Below, in pieces: positions 8,840 through 17,315 of a stretch of 64,000 nucleotides of DNA. The notes beneath the pieces were generated by a model that saw nothing but the letters and a program-made list of their open reading frames with translations, was not told the DNA's origin and made no database searches. The DNA comes from JACCZX01 sp963829995. GTDB lineage: Bacteria > Pseudomonadota > Gammaproteobacteria > Burkholderiales > Burkholderiaceae_F. The stretch covers positions 445,955-509,954 of the forward strand of contig CAWHKW010000022.1 in NCBI GenBank assembly GCA_963829995.1, in the 5' to 3' direction. Positions within the stretch are counted from its first letter, which is position 1. Each line of letters starts with the position of its first letter. The translations under genes and the position numbers were made by a program.

Positions 8840-10774
8840 TTGAATCATTCCGCGCGGTTTCGCCGCGGGCTTGCGGTCGTATGCGCCGGTGGATGGATCG
8901 GCATCTCGAGTGCGCAAGTGCACGTGCCCGTTGCGGGCGCTGCTCTCGATCGGATCATTATCAGCGGCAGCCGCACCGTAGCGAGCCTGGCCGATACCGG
9001 CTCAGCCGTCAGCGTGATCACCGGCGAGGAACTCGAGCAGCGCCAGATTCGCTTCGTCTCCGACGCACTGCGTGCTGTGCCCGGCGTCGCCGTGAATCGT
9101 CAGGGTCCGGCCGGTACGGTTACGCAGGTCCGCATTCGGGGCGCCGAAGCCAATCACACCGTGGTGCTGATAGACGGGGTCAAGATCAACGACCCGTTCA
9201 CCTCCGAAGTCGACTTCGCACATTTGCTTACCGCGCAGATCGATCGCATCGAAATTCTGCGCGGCCCTCAAAGTGTTTTGTACGGCTCCGAAGCGATCGG
9301 CGGCGTGATCAGTATCTTCACGAAGCGCGGAGCGCCCGGAATGCAGATCGACGCGTCGGCGGAGGCTGGATCGTTTTCCACCTACGATGGCGCGGCCGCG
9401 TTGCGCGGAATCGCCGGCGACGTGAACTACGCGATGTCGGCAACGGCGTTGTCTACCGATGGCACCAACGTTTCGCGCTTCGGCTCCGAAGACGATGGCT
9501 ACCGCAATCGAACGCTCTATGCGCGCGCCGCGTGGGCGCCAGTCACCGGCGCATCGCTCGACGGGTCGGTGCGCTATCGCGACAGCCGCGGTCAGTTCGA
9601 TCCGCAGGACTTCGGCTTTCCTCCGGGGCCGACGTTCGGATTGATCGTCGATGGCGATCGGAGAAGCGAAGGCGATCAACTCGACGTACAGCTGCGCGCG
9701 CGCCTGGCGACCGGTTCGCTTGAGCATCAGCTTGGGTTTGCTCGCACGCAAACCGAGGAAGACACGTTTGCCGACAGCGTTTTTTCGAATGGATTCGAAG
9801 GTGAACGCAGCCGCTTCGACTATCAGGGAACGTGGCGCTTCGGCGGGACCAGCATTCCGCAAGCGCTGACAATCGCTGCCGAGCACGAGCGTCAGCAGTT
9901 CGAAAGCAAGGGACCGACGCCGGCATCTGCGCAAAACCAGACTCGCGACAATGACAAGACCGGACTCGCGGGTGAGTATCGCGCGCGCTTGCCATCGTTG
10001 ACGGCTCTCACGCTATCCGCGCGGCGCGACCATCATCAGCTGTTCGAGGATGCGACGACGTATCGCTTCACTGTGGCTCAACCGATTGGGCAAACGGTCA
10101 AGCTGCGCGCCAGTTACGGCACGGGCATCGCGAATCCCACGTTTTTCGAGTTGTTCGGCTTCATACCCGCGAGCTTCGATCCCAACCCTGATCTGAAGCC
10201 GGAAGAATCGCGCGGGTTCGACATCGGCGCAGATTTCGCTATCGCGGAAAGCGGGCGCCTCTCCCTCACTTACTTCAACGCCGATCTGGAAAACGAGATC
10301 GCAGGCACTTTCGACTCGACTACGTTTCGCTCGAGCGTCACCAACTTGAGCGGCAAGAGCAAGCGACGCGGGTTCGAAGTGGAAGCGCAGTATTCGCCGA
10401 GCGCGAACACGACCGTTTGGATGGCATACACGTACACGGATTCGAAGCAGCCCGACGGGCAGATCGAAGTCCGGCGCCCCCGTCACATCGGTTCGGCCGC
10501 GATCACTTACGCGCTGCCAGGTGCACCGGCGGCGATAACGCTCGCAGTCGATCACAATGGACGCCAGGAGGATCTCGACTTTCGGACCTTCAACTCTGCG
10601 CGCGTCACGTTGCGCGAGTACACGCTGGTGCGTCTTGCGGGCCACTACGCAATCACTCGCAACGTGAGTTTGACCGCGCGCGCGGAAAACCTGCTCGATC
10701 AGGACTATGAGGAGGTGTTTTCGTACCGGCCCAGTGGGCGCGCGTTTTACGCTGGCGTGCAGGCGAAATTCTAG
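8840..10774 (+). CDS. btuB: TonB-dependent vitamin B12 outer-membrane receptor
   Basis: This 644-residue TonB-dependent receptor starts at TTG 8840. The frame has a stop just upstream, so no ATG is available. The N-terminus is a signal peptide ending near I-S-S-A-Q, then a TonB-box-like stretch (D-R-I-I-I-S-G-S-R), a plug domain (V-S-V-I-T-G-E-E-L, R-I-R-G, L-I-D-G-V, I-E-I-L-R-G-P-Q-S) and a beta-barrel ending in aromatic F. The riboswitch upstream and btuFCD downstream support B12 as substrate. ATG 8821 in another frame followed by A6 raises the possibility that the true start is there with a one-base indel. Confidence 0.93.
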   Translation: MNHSARFRRGLAVVCAGGWIGISSAQVHVPVAGAALDRIIISGSRTVASLADTGSAVSVITGEELEQRQIRFVSDALRAVPGVAVNRQGPAGTVTQVRIRGAEANHTVVLIDGVKINDPFTSEVDFAHLLTAQIDRIEILRGPQSVLYGSEAIGGVISIFTKRGAPGMQIDASAEAGSFSTYDGAAALRGIAGDVNYAMSATALSTDGTNVSRFGSEDDGYRNRTLYARAAWAPVTGASLDGSVRYRDSRGQFDPQDFGFPPGPTFGLIVDGDRRSEGDQLDVQLRARLATGSLEHQLGFARTQTEEDTFADSVFSNGFEGERSRFDYQGTWRFGGTSIPQALTIAAEHERQQFESKGPTPASAQNQTRDNDKTGLAGEYRARLPSLTALTLSARRDHHQLFEDATTYRFTVAQPIGQTVKLRASYGTGIANPTFFELFGFIPASFDPNPDLKPEESRGFDIGADFAIAESGRLSLTYFNADLENEIAGTFDSTTFRSSVTNLSGKSKRRGFEVEAQYSPSANTTVWMAYTYTDSKQPDGQIEVRRPRHIGSAAITYALPGAPAAITLAVDHNGRQEDLDFRTFNSARVTLREYTLVRLAGHYAITRNVSLTARAENLLDQDYEEVFSYRPSGRAFYAGVQAKF

Positions 10775-10783
10775 GTGGGCGCG

Positions 10784-11632
10784 ATGATTCGGTGCGCCGT
10801 TTTCGTGGTTTCGTTAGCCGTTGCGGCGACCGCCAGCGCCGCAGCACCGCAGCGCATCGTGTCGCTCAATTTGTGTGCCGACGAATTGGTGTTGCGACTC
10901 GCGGCGCCGGGCACGGTCAAGTCGGTGACGTGGCTGGCACGCGATCCTGTGCTGTCCAACGTGCCGGCGTTGGCGCAAGCGGTACCGGTCAATCGGGGGC
11001 TTGCAGAGGACATCGTGCCGCTGGCGCCTGATCTCGTGATCGCGGGTACGTATACCTCGCGGACGGCGGTGGCGCTGCTGCAGCGGCTGCGCGTGCCCGT
11101 TCTCGAAATTGGCGTGCCCGGCACCATTGAAGAAGCCTTGGCGCAGATCACGACGGTCGCGGCCGCACTCGGAGCCGACGAGCGCGGGGCACAGTTGGTG
11201 GCCGATATTCAGAAGCGGCTTGCAGGACTGCTGCCCGCCGCGCCGTTGTCCGCGCAGCCAATCGCTGCCGTGTATCAGCCCAACGGATTCACGATCGGTC
11301 AGGGCTCGATGATCAACGACTTGTTGAAGCGAGCGGGACTGCGCAATCTTGCCGTTGAACGGCGCATCGACAATTACGGCGCACTGCCGCTCGAGGTGCT
11401 GCTGGTCGCTCAGCCCGATCTGCTGGTGATGAATGCGGCTGGCGACCGCGGACCCGCCCTGGCCTATGAAGTATTGCGTCATCCTGCGCTCGCTCACCGC
11501 TACAACGGTGCGCGCGTGGTAAGTGTGCCGTCGGCGTGGTGGAGCTGCCCGGGCCCGCATCTGGTCGATGCCGTCCAGCGCTTGCAGCAAGCGGCGCAGC
11601 AGTTGCCGCCGCAGTCGACATCGGCACGATGA
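10784..11632 (+). CDS. btuF: Cobalamin ABC transporter periplasmic binding protein
   Basis: This 282-residue protein has a signal peptide (M-I-R-C-A-V-F-V-V, cleaved near A-S-A-A-A-P) and the helical-backbone binding fold of the BtuF/FhuD class (R-I-V-S-L-N-L-C-A-D-E-L, A-P-D-L-V-I-A-G). It should pass B12 from BtuB to BtuC in the periplasm. The frame is open from GTG 10775, but ATG 10784 has AGGTGG six bases upstream and is preferred. It follows btuB by 9 bases. The assignment rests on fold and riboswitch-led context. Confidence 0.88.
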   Translation: MIRCAVFVVSLAVAATASAAAPQRIVSLNLCADELVLRLAAPGTVKSVTWLARDPVLSNVPALAQAVPVNRGLAEDIVPLAPDLVIAGTYTSRTAVALLQRLRVPVLEIGVPGTIEEALAQITTVAAALGADERGAQLVADIQKRLAGLLPAAPLSAQPIAAVYQPNGFTIGQGSMINDLLKRAGLRNLAVERRIDNYGALPLEVLLVAQPDLLVMNAAGDRGPALAYEVLRHPALAHRYNGARVVSVPSAWWSCPGPHLVDAVQRLQQAAQQLPPQSTSAR

Positions 11633-11657
11633 GCGTGCACGCGCCGCGCACAGCGCC

Positions 11658-12668
11658 GTGATATTTGCCGCCGCACCCGCTGCACCGGCGCTGTTGCTTG
11701 TCGCGCTCGTTCTGATCCTGCTCGTGTTGTGTGCGGCATCACTTGCGGTCGGGCGCGCGCCGCTCGACGTCGGGCAGGCGATCGCGCAGTGGCTACGCGG
11801 TGAATCTACGTTGGCCACATTGGTGTTGATCGAACTGCGCGTGCCGCGCACGCTGCTGGCCGTGCTGGTCGGCGGCAGTCTCGGTTTGGCGGGGGCTGCG
11901 TTACAGGGTCTGTTGCGCAATCCGCTGGCCGAGCCCGGCATCATCGGCGTGTCGTCGTGCGCCGCCTTCGGCGCGGTGATTGCGTTCTACAGCGGAATTT
12001 CGGTGGCAGCGCCGCTCGCTTTGCCGCTCGCAGGCATCGCCGGGGCGTTGGTCGCTGTGGTGTTGCTGTATGCGCTTGCCGGGCGCGACGCGAGTACGTT
12101 GACATTGATCCTGGCCGGCGTCGCAATCAACGGCTTCGCCGCGGCGGCCACTGCGCTTGCATTGAATCTCTCGCCGAATCCGTTCGCGGCGACCGAGATC
12201 GTGTTCTGGATGATGGGCTCGCTGGCTGATCGCAGCATCGGCCATCTGCAGCTCGCGGCACCGCTGATGATCCTGGGCGGGGCGCTGCTGTTGACGAGCG
12301 GCCGCGCACTCGACGCGTTGACGCTGGGCGAGGACACCGCGGCCAGCCTGGGCGTGCCGCTCGCCAGACTGCGATTCATGCTGGTGCTGGGCACTGCGTT
12401 GGCGGTCGGCAGCGGCGTTGCGGTGACCGGCGCTGTCGGATTTGTCGGGTTGGTGGCACCGCATTTGATGCGGCCCTGGGTTGCACACCAACCCGGACGC
12501 TTGTTGATCGCGAGTGCTCTTGCGGCGGCGGTGCTGGTACTGGCGGCCGATATCGCAATCCGGCTGATCAGTGTTGGGCCGGAGCTCAAGCTGGGCGTCG
12601 TGACCGCACTGATCGGTGCCCCGTTTTTTCTGGTGCTGGTGATGCGGCTGAGACGCGAAACGATCTGA
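11658..12668 (+). CDS. btuC: Cobalamin ABC transporter permease (FecCD family)
   Basis: This FecCD/BtuC-type permease has about ten membrane segments and 336 residues from GTG 11658, a length typical of the family. The landmarks R-V-P-R-T-L-L-A-V-L-V-G-G, L-A-G-A-A-L-Q-G-L-L-R-N-P-L-A-E-P and V-A-P-H-L-M-R are intact. An open frame continues upstream inside btuF but encodes nothing similar. ATG 11629 overlaps the btuF stop but is in another frame and ends after ten codons. The stop overlaps the btuD start (TGATG). Confidence 0.9.
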   Translation: MIFAAAPAAPALLLVALVLILLVLCAASLAVGRAPLDVGQAIAQWLRGESTLATLVLIELRVPRTLLAVLVGGSLGLAGAALQGLLRNPLAEPGIIGVSSCAAFGAVIAFYSGISVAAPLALPLAGIAGALVAVVLLYALAGRDASTLTLILAGVAINGFAAAATALALNLSPNPFAATEIVFWMMGSLADRSIGHLQLAAPLMILGGALLLTSGRALDALTLGEDTAASLGVPLARLRFMLVLGTALAVGSGVAVTGAVGFVGLVAPHLMRPWVAHQPGRLLIASALAAAVLVLAADIAIRLISVGPELKLGVVTALIGAPFFLVLVMRLRRETI

Positions 12669-13438
12669 TGCGCATCTCTGCCGAAGGCATCACCGTCGTT
12701 GCCGGCACTGCAACGTTGCTGGATAACGTCAGCGTAACCGCCGAGCCCGGCCAGTTACTCGGGCTGGTGGGGCCCAACGGGGCGGGCAAGTCCACCTTGC
12801 TGCGCGCGCTGGCCGGCTTGCGCGACAGTGCGCGAGGCCAGGTTCGTTACGACGGCATCGCACGCGGACAACTCGGTTTGACGAAACTGTCGCAACAACT
12901 GGCGTACCTCGCGCAGCGCGGTCCGGTGGCATGGCCATTGACGGTCGAACGACTGGTCGCACTCGGGCGCCTGCCGCACCTGCAGGCATGGAGCCAGCGG
13001 GACGCGCAAGGTCCGGCGGCGATCGAGGGCGCGCTGACGGATACCGACACGCTGCATTTGCGGCAAAGAGTCGTCGACACCCTATCGGGCGGCGAGCTCG
13101 CGCGCGCTTTGCTTGCGCGTGCGCTTGCCGTCGCAGGCGCGGCGCTGCTGGCCGATGAACCCGTGGCGGAGCTCGATCCGTATCACCAACTGCAAGTGAT
13201 GGAAATTCTGCGCACGCGCGCCGACGCTGGCCAAACGGTGATCGTCGTGCTGCACGAAATTACGCTCGCCGCGCGTTTTTGCGATCGCCTCGTCTTGCTC
13301 GATCGTGGCCGCGTTGCCGCAGCGGGCACGCCGGCAGAGGTACTAACCGATGACCATCTGCACGCCACCTACCGCGTTCGTGCGCTGCGCGGCGTGGAAG
13401 ATGGCGCGGCGTATGTGCTTCCTTGGCTGCGAATGTGA
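12668..13438 (+). CDS. btuD: Cobalamin ABC transporter ATP-binding protein
   Basis: This 256-residue ABC ATPase energises B12 import through BtuC. Walker A GPNGAGKST is at residues 35-43, the signature LSGGE at 139-143 and Walker B ends in Asp163-Glu164 of LLADEP, with the H-loop histidine in VLHEITLA. It overlaps btuC by one base, so translation is probably coupled. It is the last gene of the riboswitch-led operon. All catalytic motifs are complete. Confidence 0.92.
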   Translation: MRISAEGITVVAGTATLLDNVSVTAEPGQLLGLVGPNGAGKSTLLRALAGLRDSARGQVRYDGIARGQLGLTKLSQQLAYLAQRGPVAWPLTVERLVALGRLPHLQAWSQRDAQGPAAIEGALTDTDTLHLRQRVVDTLSGGELARALLARALAVAGAALLADEPVAELDPYHQLQVMEILRTRADAGQTVIVVLHEITLAARFCDRLVLLDRGRVAAAGTPAEVLTDDHLHATYRVRALRGVEDGAAYVLPWLRM

Positions 13439-13466
13439 TTTTCTAAACCGCCGCGGAAGGATGGTT

Positions 13467-13487
13467 GACCTGTATACGTGTCAGGTC
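13467..13487. promoter_or_regulatory. Short inverted repeat between btuD and dusA
   Basis: GACCTG (13467-13472) and CAGGTC (13482-13487) are perfectly complementary with a 9-base spacer. The element lies 28 bases after the btuD stop and 22 before the dusA start. It may be a weak hairpin or a dyad operator. There is no T-run, and the stem is short enough to be chance. Confidence 0.25.
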
Positions 13488-13509
13488 GCATCGGTATCCT
13501 TTCGCCTCG

Positions 13510-14532
13510 ATGATCGATGTCACTTCCCTTAGTAGCGGCCGCCGCAATCCGCATCGTTTTTGCGTCGCGCCGATGATGGAATGGACTGATCGGCACTGCC
13601 GATACTTTCATCGGCAACTGTCGCGGCATGCACGGCTGTACACCGAGATGCTGACGACAGGAACGCTGCTGCATGGTGACGCCGCACGGCACCTGGCCTT
13701 CGACGTCGACGAGCATCCGGTTGCTCTGCAATTAGGGGGCAGCGAGCCCGAAGAGCTGGCGCGCGCCGCGAAACTCGGAGCGCGCTATGGCTACGACGAA
13801 ATCAATCTCAATTGCGGCTGCCCGTCTGAGCGCGTACAGCGCGGCGCGTTCGGCGCGTGTTTGATGGCCGAGCCGTCCCTGGTGGCGGCCTGCGTCCGGG
13901 CGATGCAGGATGCAGTCGCAATCCCGATTACGGTAAAGCACCGGATCGGCGTCGACCGTCGCGACGACTACGGATTCGTGCGCGACTTCGTCGGCGCGTT
14001 GCACGTCGCCGGGTGCAGCGTGTTCATCGTTCATGCACGCAGCGCCTGGTTGAAAGGGCTAAGCCCCAAGGAGAACCGGGAAGTGCCGCCGCTCGACTAC
14101 CTGCGTGTGCATCAATTGAAGCGGGACTTCCCGGCGGCGAAATTCGTCTTGAACGGCGGCATCACCACGCTGAGTTTGGCGGATGAGCATCTTGAGGCGG
14201 TCGACGGCGTGATGATGGGCCGCGCGGCGTATCACGATCCCTATTTGCTCGCCAACGTCGATCAGGCAATCTTTGGCGACGCATCGCGGGCGCCTACGCG
14301 CGAAGAAGTCGTGTTGAAGATGACGGAGTACCTACGGCGACAGACGCGGGTGGGAACTGCGCCGCGTCATATCGCGCGGCATATGCTCGGATTGTTTCAG
14401 GGCTTGCGCGGCGCCCGGCAATGGCGTCGAACGTTGAGCGACGCCGACGCGCTGCAGCGCCACGGAGCAGACGTGCTGATGGTCGCGTTTGAAGCCGTTA
14501 GGGAGCCAGCGCTGCTTTGTACGGACGCATGA
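13510..14532 (+). CDS. dusA: tRNA-dihydrouridine synthase A
   Basis: DusA is an FMN enzyme that reduces uridine at positions 20/20a of the tRNA D-loop. The frame is open from 13465, but ATG 13510 is followed closely by the family start (R-F-C-V-A-P-M-M-E-W-T-D-R-H) and gives 340 residues, as expected. The active-site cysteine is Cys104 in N-L-N-C-G-C-P-S-E-R-V-Q, and the FMN/tRNA motifs V-K-H-R-I-G and L-N-G-G-I are present. It follows the btu operon on the same strand after a 71-base gap with a small dyad. Confidence 0.95.
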   Translation: MIDVTSLSSGRRNPHRFCVAPMMEWTDRHCRYFHRQLSRHARLYTEMLTTGTLLHGDAARHLAFDVDEHPVALQLGGSEPEELARAAKLGARYGYDEINLNCGCPSERVQRGAFGACLMAEPSLVAACVRAMQDAVAIPITVKHRIGVDRRDDYGFVRDFVGALHVAGCSVFIVHARSAWLKGLSPKENREVPPLDYLRVHQLKRDFPAAKFVLNGGITTLSLADEHLEAVDGVMMGRAAYHDPYLLANVDQAIFGDASRAPTREEVVLKMTEYLRRQTRVGTAPRHIARHMLGLFQGLRGARQWRRTLSDADALQRHGADVLMVAFEAVREPALLCTDA

Positions 14533-14590
14533 CCTCGGAAAATATGAAACAGTGTGGGGTATGGATGGCCGCGCACCCCGCAAAGAGTCA

Positions 14591-15280
14591 ATGAGTTGTC
14601 GCGTGTTGATCGTCGAGGACGAGGCGACCATTGCGCGCAATTGCGTTTCTTTCTTCGAGCTGCAGGGCTATTCGGTTGATATAGCCCACGATGGTGCGGC
14701 CGCCGTTGCGCGGCTGGCGAGCGACACGTTTGATGTTGTGGTCCTGGATCTCGGACTGCCGCGAATCGACGGCAAGCGCGTGCTCGATCATCTGCGGCGC
14801 GAGCTGTCGCTGGCCACACCGGTGCTGATTCTGACCGCGCGCGATGAGCTCGATAGCAAGCTTGCGTGCTTCGCGCTCGGCGCCGACGACTATCTTGCCA
14901 AGCCGTTTTCGCTGGCTGAGCTGGAAGCGCGGGTCGCAGCGCTGCATCGGCGAGCGACCGGTGCGGTCGTCGAAGATGTTGCGATCGCCGGCGAGCTTCG
15001 ACTGGATCGCCGCACGCGATTGGTTTCAGTGCAGGGTGTACCGGTGCATCTGCCGCCGCGTCCGATGCGTATTCTCGATTGCTTGTTGCGTGATCCGGGG
15101 CGAGTCGTGACCCGTCCGGAGCTCGAGTCGTTGCTGTGGCCGGATGGCGAGCGCGAAAGCGACGTACTGCGCAGCCAGATTCATCTGTTGCGACGCGCGT
15201 TGTCAGATGCCGGCTACGATGGTCTGGAAACAGTGCACGGCGTCGGCTACCGGCTTCGTCCGGAAGGCGCATCGCAATGA
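14591..15280 (+). CDS. OmpR/PmrA-type response regulator
   Basis: This 229-residue regulator has a receiver domain (acidic pair D-E near residue 10, phosphoacceptor Asp53 in V-V-L-D-L-G-L-P-R, Lys in L-A-K-P-F) and a C-terminal winged-helix DNA-binding domain (residues about 130-225). Start ATG 14591 is chosen because V-L-I-V-E-D-E follows directly; the frame is open upstream to 14489. It overlaps the sensor kinase by four bases. Downstream eptA and PAP2 genes suggest a PmrA-like role in controlling envelope modification, which is inference from context. Confidence 0.92.
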   Translation: MSCRVLIVEDEATIARNCVSFFELQGYSVDIAHDGAAAVARLASDTFDVVVLDLGLPRIDGKRVLDHLRRELSLATPVLILTARDELDSKLACFALGADDYLAKPFSLAELEARVAALHRRATGAVVEDVAIAGELRLDRRTRLVSVQGVPVHLPPRPMRILDCLLRDPGRVVTRPELESLLWPDGERESDVLRSQIHLLRRALSDAGYDGLETVHGVGYRLRPEGASQ

Positions 15281-16569
15281 CTCTGCAGCGCCGGATCAGC
15301 TGGGCGCTCGGTGCGCTGGTGGCACTGTTTGTCGTCGCACAAGGCGTGCTCGCTTATTTGTCGCTCGAAGAACAGGAAGACACGCTGGTCGACGAGATCG
15401 TACTGTTGGAAACCAAACGGCTGGTGGCCCGCGTCGATAGCGGTGAGCTCAAAATTGTGCCGGGAATTGCGGAGATTGCGCTTGGCGGCAATTTTTCTGC
15501 GTGGCTGCTGGCAGGCGATCAGGCCGATCCCGCTTCTTTGCCCGCTCGCGCGCGCGCGTTGTCTGCCGGACCGCATCGGATCTACGAGGCAGATCAGGTA
15601 TTCCACATTGTTGTTGCCCCCACGTCACTTGGGCGATTGATCGTGCAATATGACGCGACGTTGAACGAGGAGTTGGTTTACGAGTTCGGTATCCAACTGC
15701 TGATCATTGGCGCGTTGTGCATCGGTTTGGGCATCGTTCTGGCAAACATTCTGGCGCGACTGGTGGTGGAGCCCCTGAAGCGGCTGACCGAGCGCCTTGC
15801 GCGCTGGGCCCCAGGGAGCTCCACGCTATCGACGTCGAGCGACAATGAAGAAACCGCCTTGCTCGCTGCGTTTGACCGCGTGCGCTCCAGTCTCGAAGAA
15901 GCGGCAACCCGCCAACGCGAGTTCGCCGCGAACATCGCGCATGAGTTGCGTACCCCTTTGGCTGCCGTCAGGACCGATATTGAGTTAGCTGCGCTATCGC
16001 CACAGCTCGCCGCAGACGAGCGCGCGCGCTTGAGCAGGGCGATGGCGACGATCGATGCCGCCGCCAGCACGCTCGAATCGCTGCATGCGTTGTCTTCGAG
16101 TCAACCAGGAAAATTGGAGCGCATCGATCTGCACGAGCTGGTCGAAGATGCATGGAGCAGCTTGCCTCAGGACGGCGATGAACCGCCGCTGCGCCTCGTC
16201 AATGAGGTGCCACGCGGCGAAGTCATTCTGAGCGACCGGCATGCGTTGCTGACGATTCTGCGCAATTTACTGCGCAACGCTGCCGAGCACGCCGGGCGCG
16301 CGACGTGCGTGGTCCGGCGCAATGGCTGTGGTCTGACGATCGCCGACAATGGGCCTGGCATCGCAGCCGCCGATTTGCCATTCGTTTTCGAGCGCTATTT
16401 CAGTGGGCGCTTGAACGACGCGCCGAGACAGGAAGCTTCCGAGCGCGGCCTCGGGCTCGCGATCGCAAAGCAATCGGCCGAGGTCAACGGCTGGCGGCTG
16501 TCGGTTGAATCGACGCCGGAATCCGGGACGTGCTTTTCGTTAAACCTGTCGCCCGGCGCGTCGACTTAA
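15277..16569 (+). CDS. Two-component sensor histidine kinase
   Basis: This inner-membrane kinase has 430 residues from ATG 15277 (ATGA overlap with the regulator stop). TM1 is at about residues 9-29, with a roughly 110-residue periplasmic sensor that starts acidic (E-E-Q-E-D-T-L-V-D-E), then TM2 near 140-165. The phosphoacceptor is His222 in I-A-H-E-L-R-T-P-L, and an HATPase domain follows with N-L-L-R-N-A-A-E-H, D-N-G-P-G-I and G-L-G-L-A-I-A. It is the partner of the preceding regulator. The acidic sensor could detect cations or cationic peptides as in PmrB, but no sensor family is certain. Confidence 0.92.
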   Translation: MTLQRRISWALGALVALFVVAQGVLAYLSLEEQEDTLVDEIVLLETKRLVARVDSGELKIVPGIAEIALGGNFSAWLLAGDQADPASLPARARALSAGPHRIYEADQVFHIVVAPTSLGRLIVQYDATLNEELVYEFGIQLLIIGALCIGLGIVLANILARLVVEPLKRLTERLARWAPGSSTLSTSSDNEETALLAAFDRVRSSLEEAATRQREFAANIAHELRTPLAAVRTDIELAALSPQLAADERARLSRAMATIDAAASTLESLHALSSSQPGKLERIDLHELVEDAWSSLPQDGDEPPLRLVNEVPRGEVILSDRHALLTILRNLLRNAAEHAGRATCVVRRNGCGLTIADNGPGIAAADLPFVFERYFSGRLNDAPRQEASERGLGLAIAKQSAEVNGWRLSVESTPESGTCFSLNLSPGAST

Positions 16570-16628
16570 CGAAAACTCAACGAGCTAACGACGATACCTT
16601 GACGCGTGCATAGCTAGCCTCGGCTGCT

Positions 16629-17315
16629 GTGTCCGCTCCGTCACGAATCTCTGTCGCACTGCACTTGGCATTTGTGCCACTTGCGCTGGTTCTGCTCGCC
16701 TGGCTCGCTTCGTACAGCGGCCTGGACCGGACAGTCACCGAACTCTTCTACGACGCATCTCTGGCGCGCTTCCCGGCGCACGACAGCTATTGGCTGGAGC
16801 TGCTCGGCCACCGCGTCCCAAAGATTGCCATCTGGGTTGTCGCGCTCGGCACGTCAATCGCGGCCTTTGCAACCGAGCGCATTCGGCACAACCCGAATGA
16901 ACAGCGCGCGATTTGCCTTGCTGTGCTCGCGATGGCGCTCGGCCCATTGATGGTTTCGGCGCTGAAACACACCACCAGTCATCACTGCCCATGGGATCTG
17001 CAGGCGTATGGCGGCTTCGCCGATGTCAGTCGCGACTGGTTCGTTGCATCCGCCGATGCCGGCCGTTGTTTTCCTAGCGGTCATGCGTCGGCCGGCTTTG
17101 CCCTGATCGCGCTGTACTTCCTGGGCCACGCGCTTGGCCGGCCACGCATTGCTCGCATCGGATTGACTGGGGCGATTGTTGTCGGTTTCGCGCTTTCCGC
17201 CGTGCGCGTCGCTCAGGGTGCTCACTTCATCAGCCACAACCTGTGGGCGGCAGCCATCGACTGGTTTGCCGCCGCGCTCGTGTTTACCCCGCTGTTGGCT
17301 AGAAAGCGAACATGA
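16629..17315 (+). CDS. PAP2-family membrane phosphatase
   Basis: This 228-residue PAP2 (type 2 phosphatidic acid phosphatase) protein has about six membrane helices. The three phosphatase motifs are visible: K-H-T-T-S-H-H-C-P-W-D, P-S-G-H-A-S-A-G and S-A-V-R-V-A-Q-G-A-H-F-I-S-H-N. Known relatives dephosphorylate lipid A or undecaprenyl pyrophosphate at the periplasmic face. It starts at GTG 16629, 59 bases after the kinase gene, and overlaps the next gene by four bases. That coupling to eptA suggests a lipid A or lipid carrier substrate. Confidence 0.9.
   Translation: MSAPSRISVALHLAFVPLALVLLAWLASYSGLDRTVTELFYDASLARFPAHDSYWLELLGHRVPKIAIWVVALGTSIAAFATERIRHNPNEQRAICLAVLAMALGPLMVSALKHTTSHHCPWDLQAYGGFADVSRDWFVASADAGRCFPSGHASAGFALIALYFLGHALGRPRIARIGLTGAIVVGFALSAVRVAQGAHFISHNLWAAAIDWFAAALVFTPLLARKRT

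Noticed and set aside
8821..9723. 300-codon plus-strand frame overlapping btuB
   Set aside because: Arg-rich shadow of btuB in another frame; the receptor motifs are in the 8840 frame.
11629..11660. ATG overlapping the btuF stop as the btuC start
   Set aside because: It is out of frame with btuC and stops after ten codons; GTG 11658 gives a normal family length, so no frameshift is needed.
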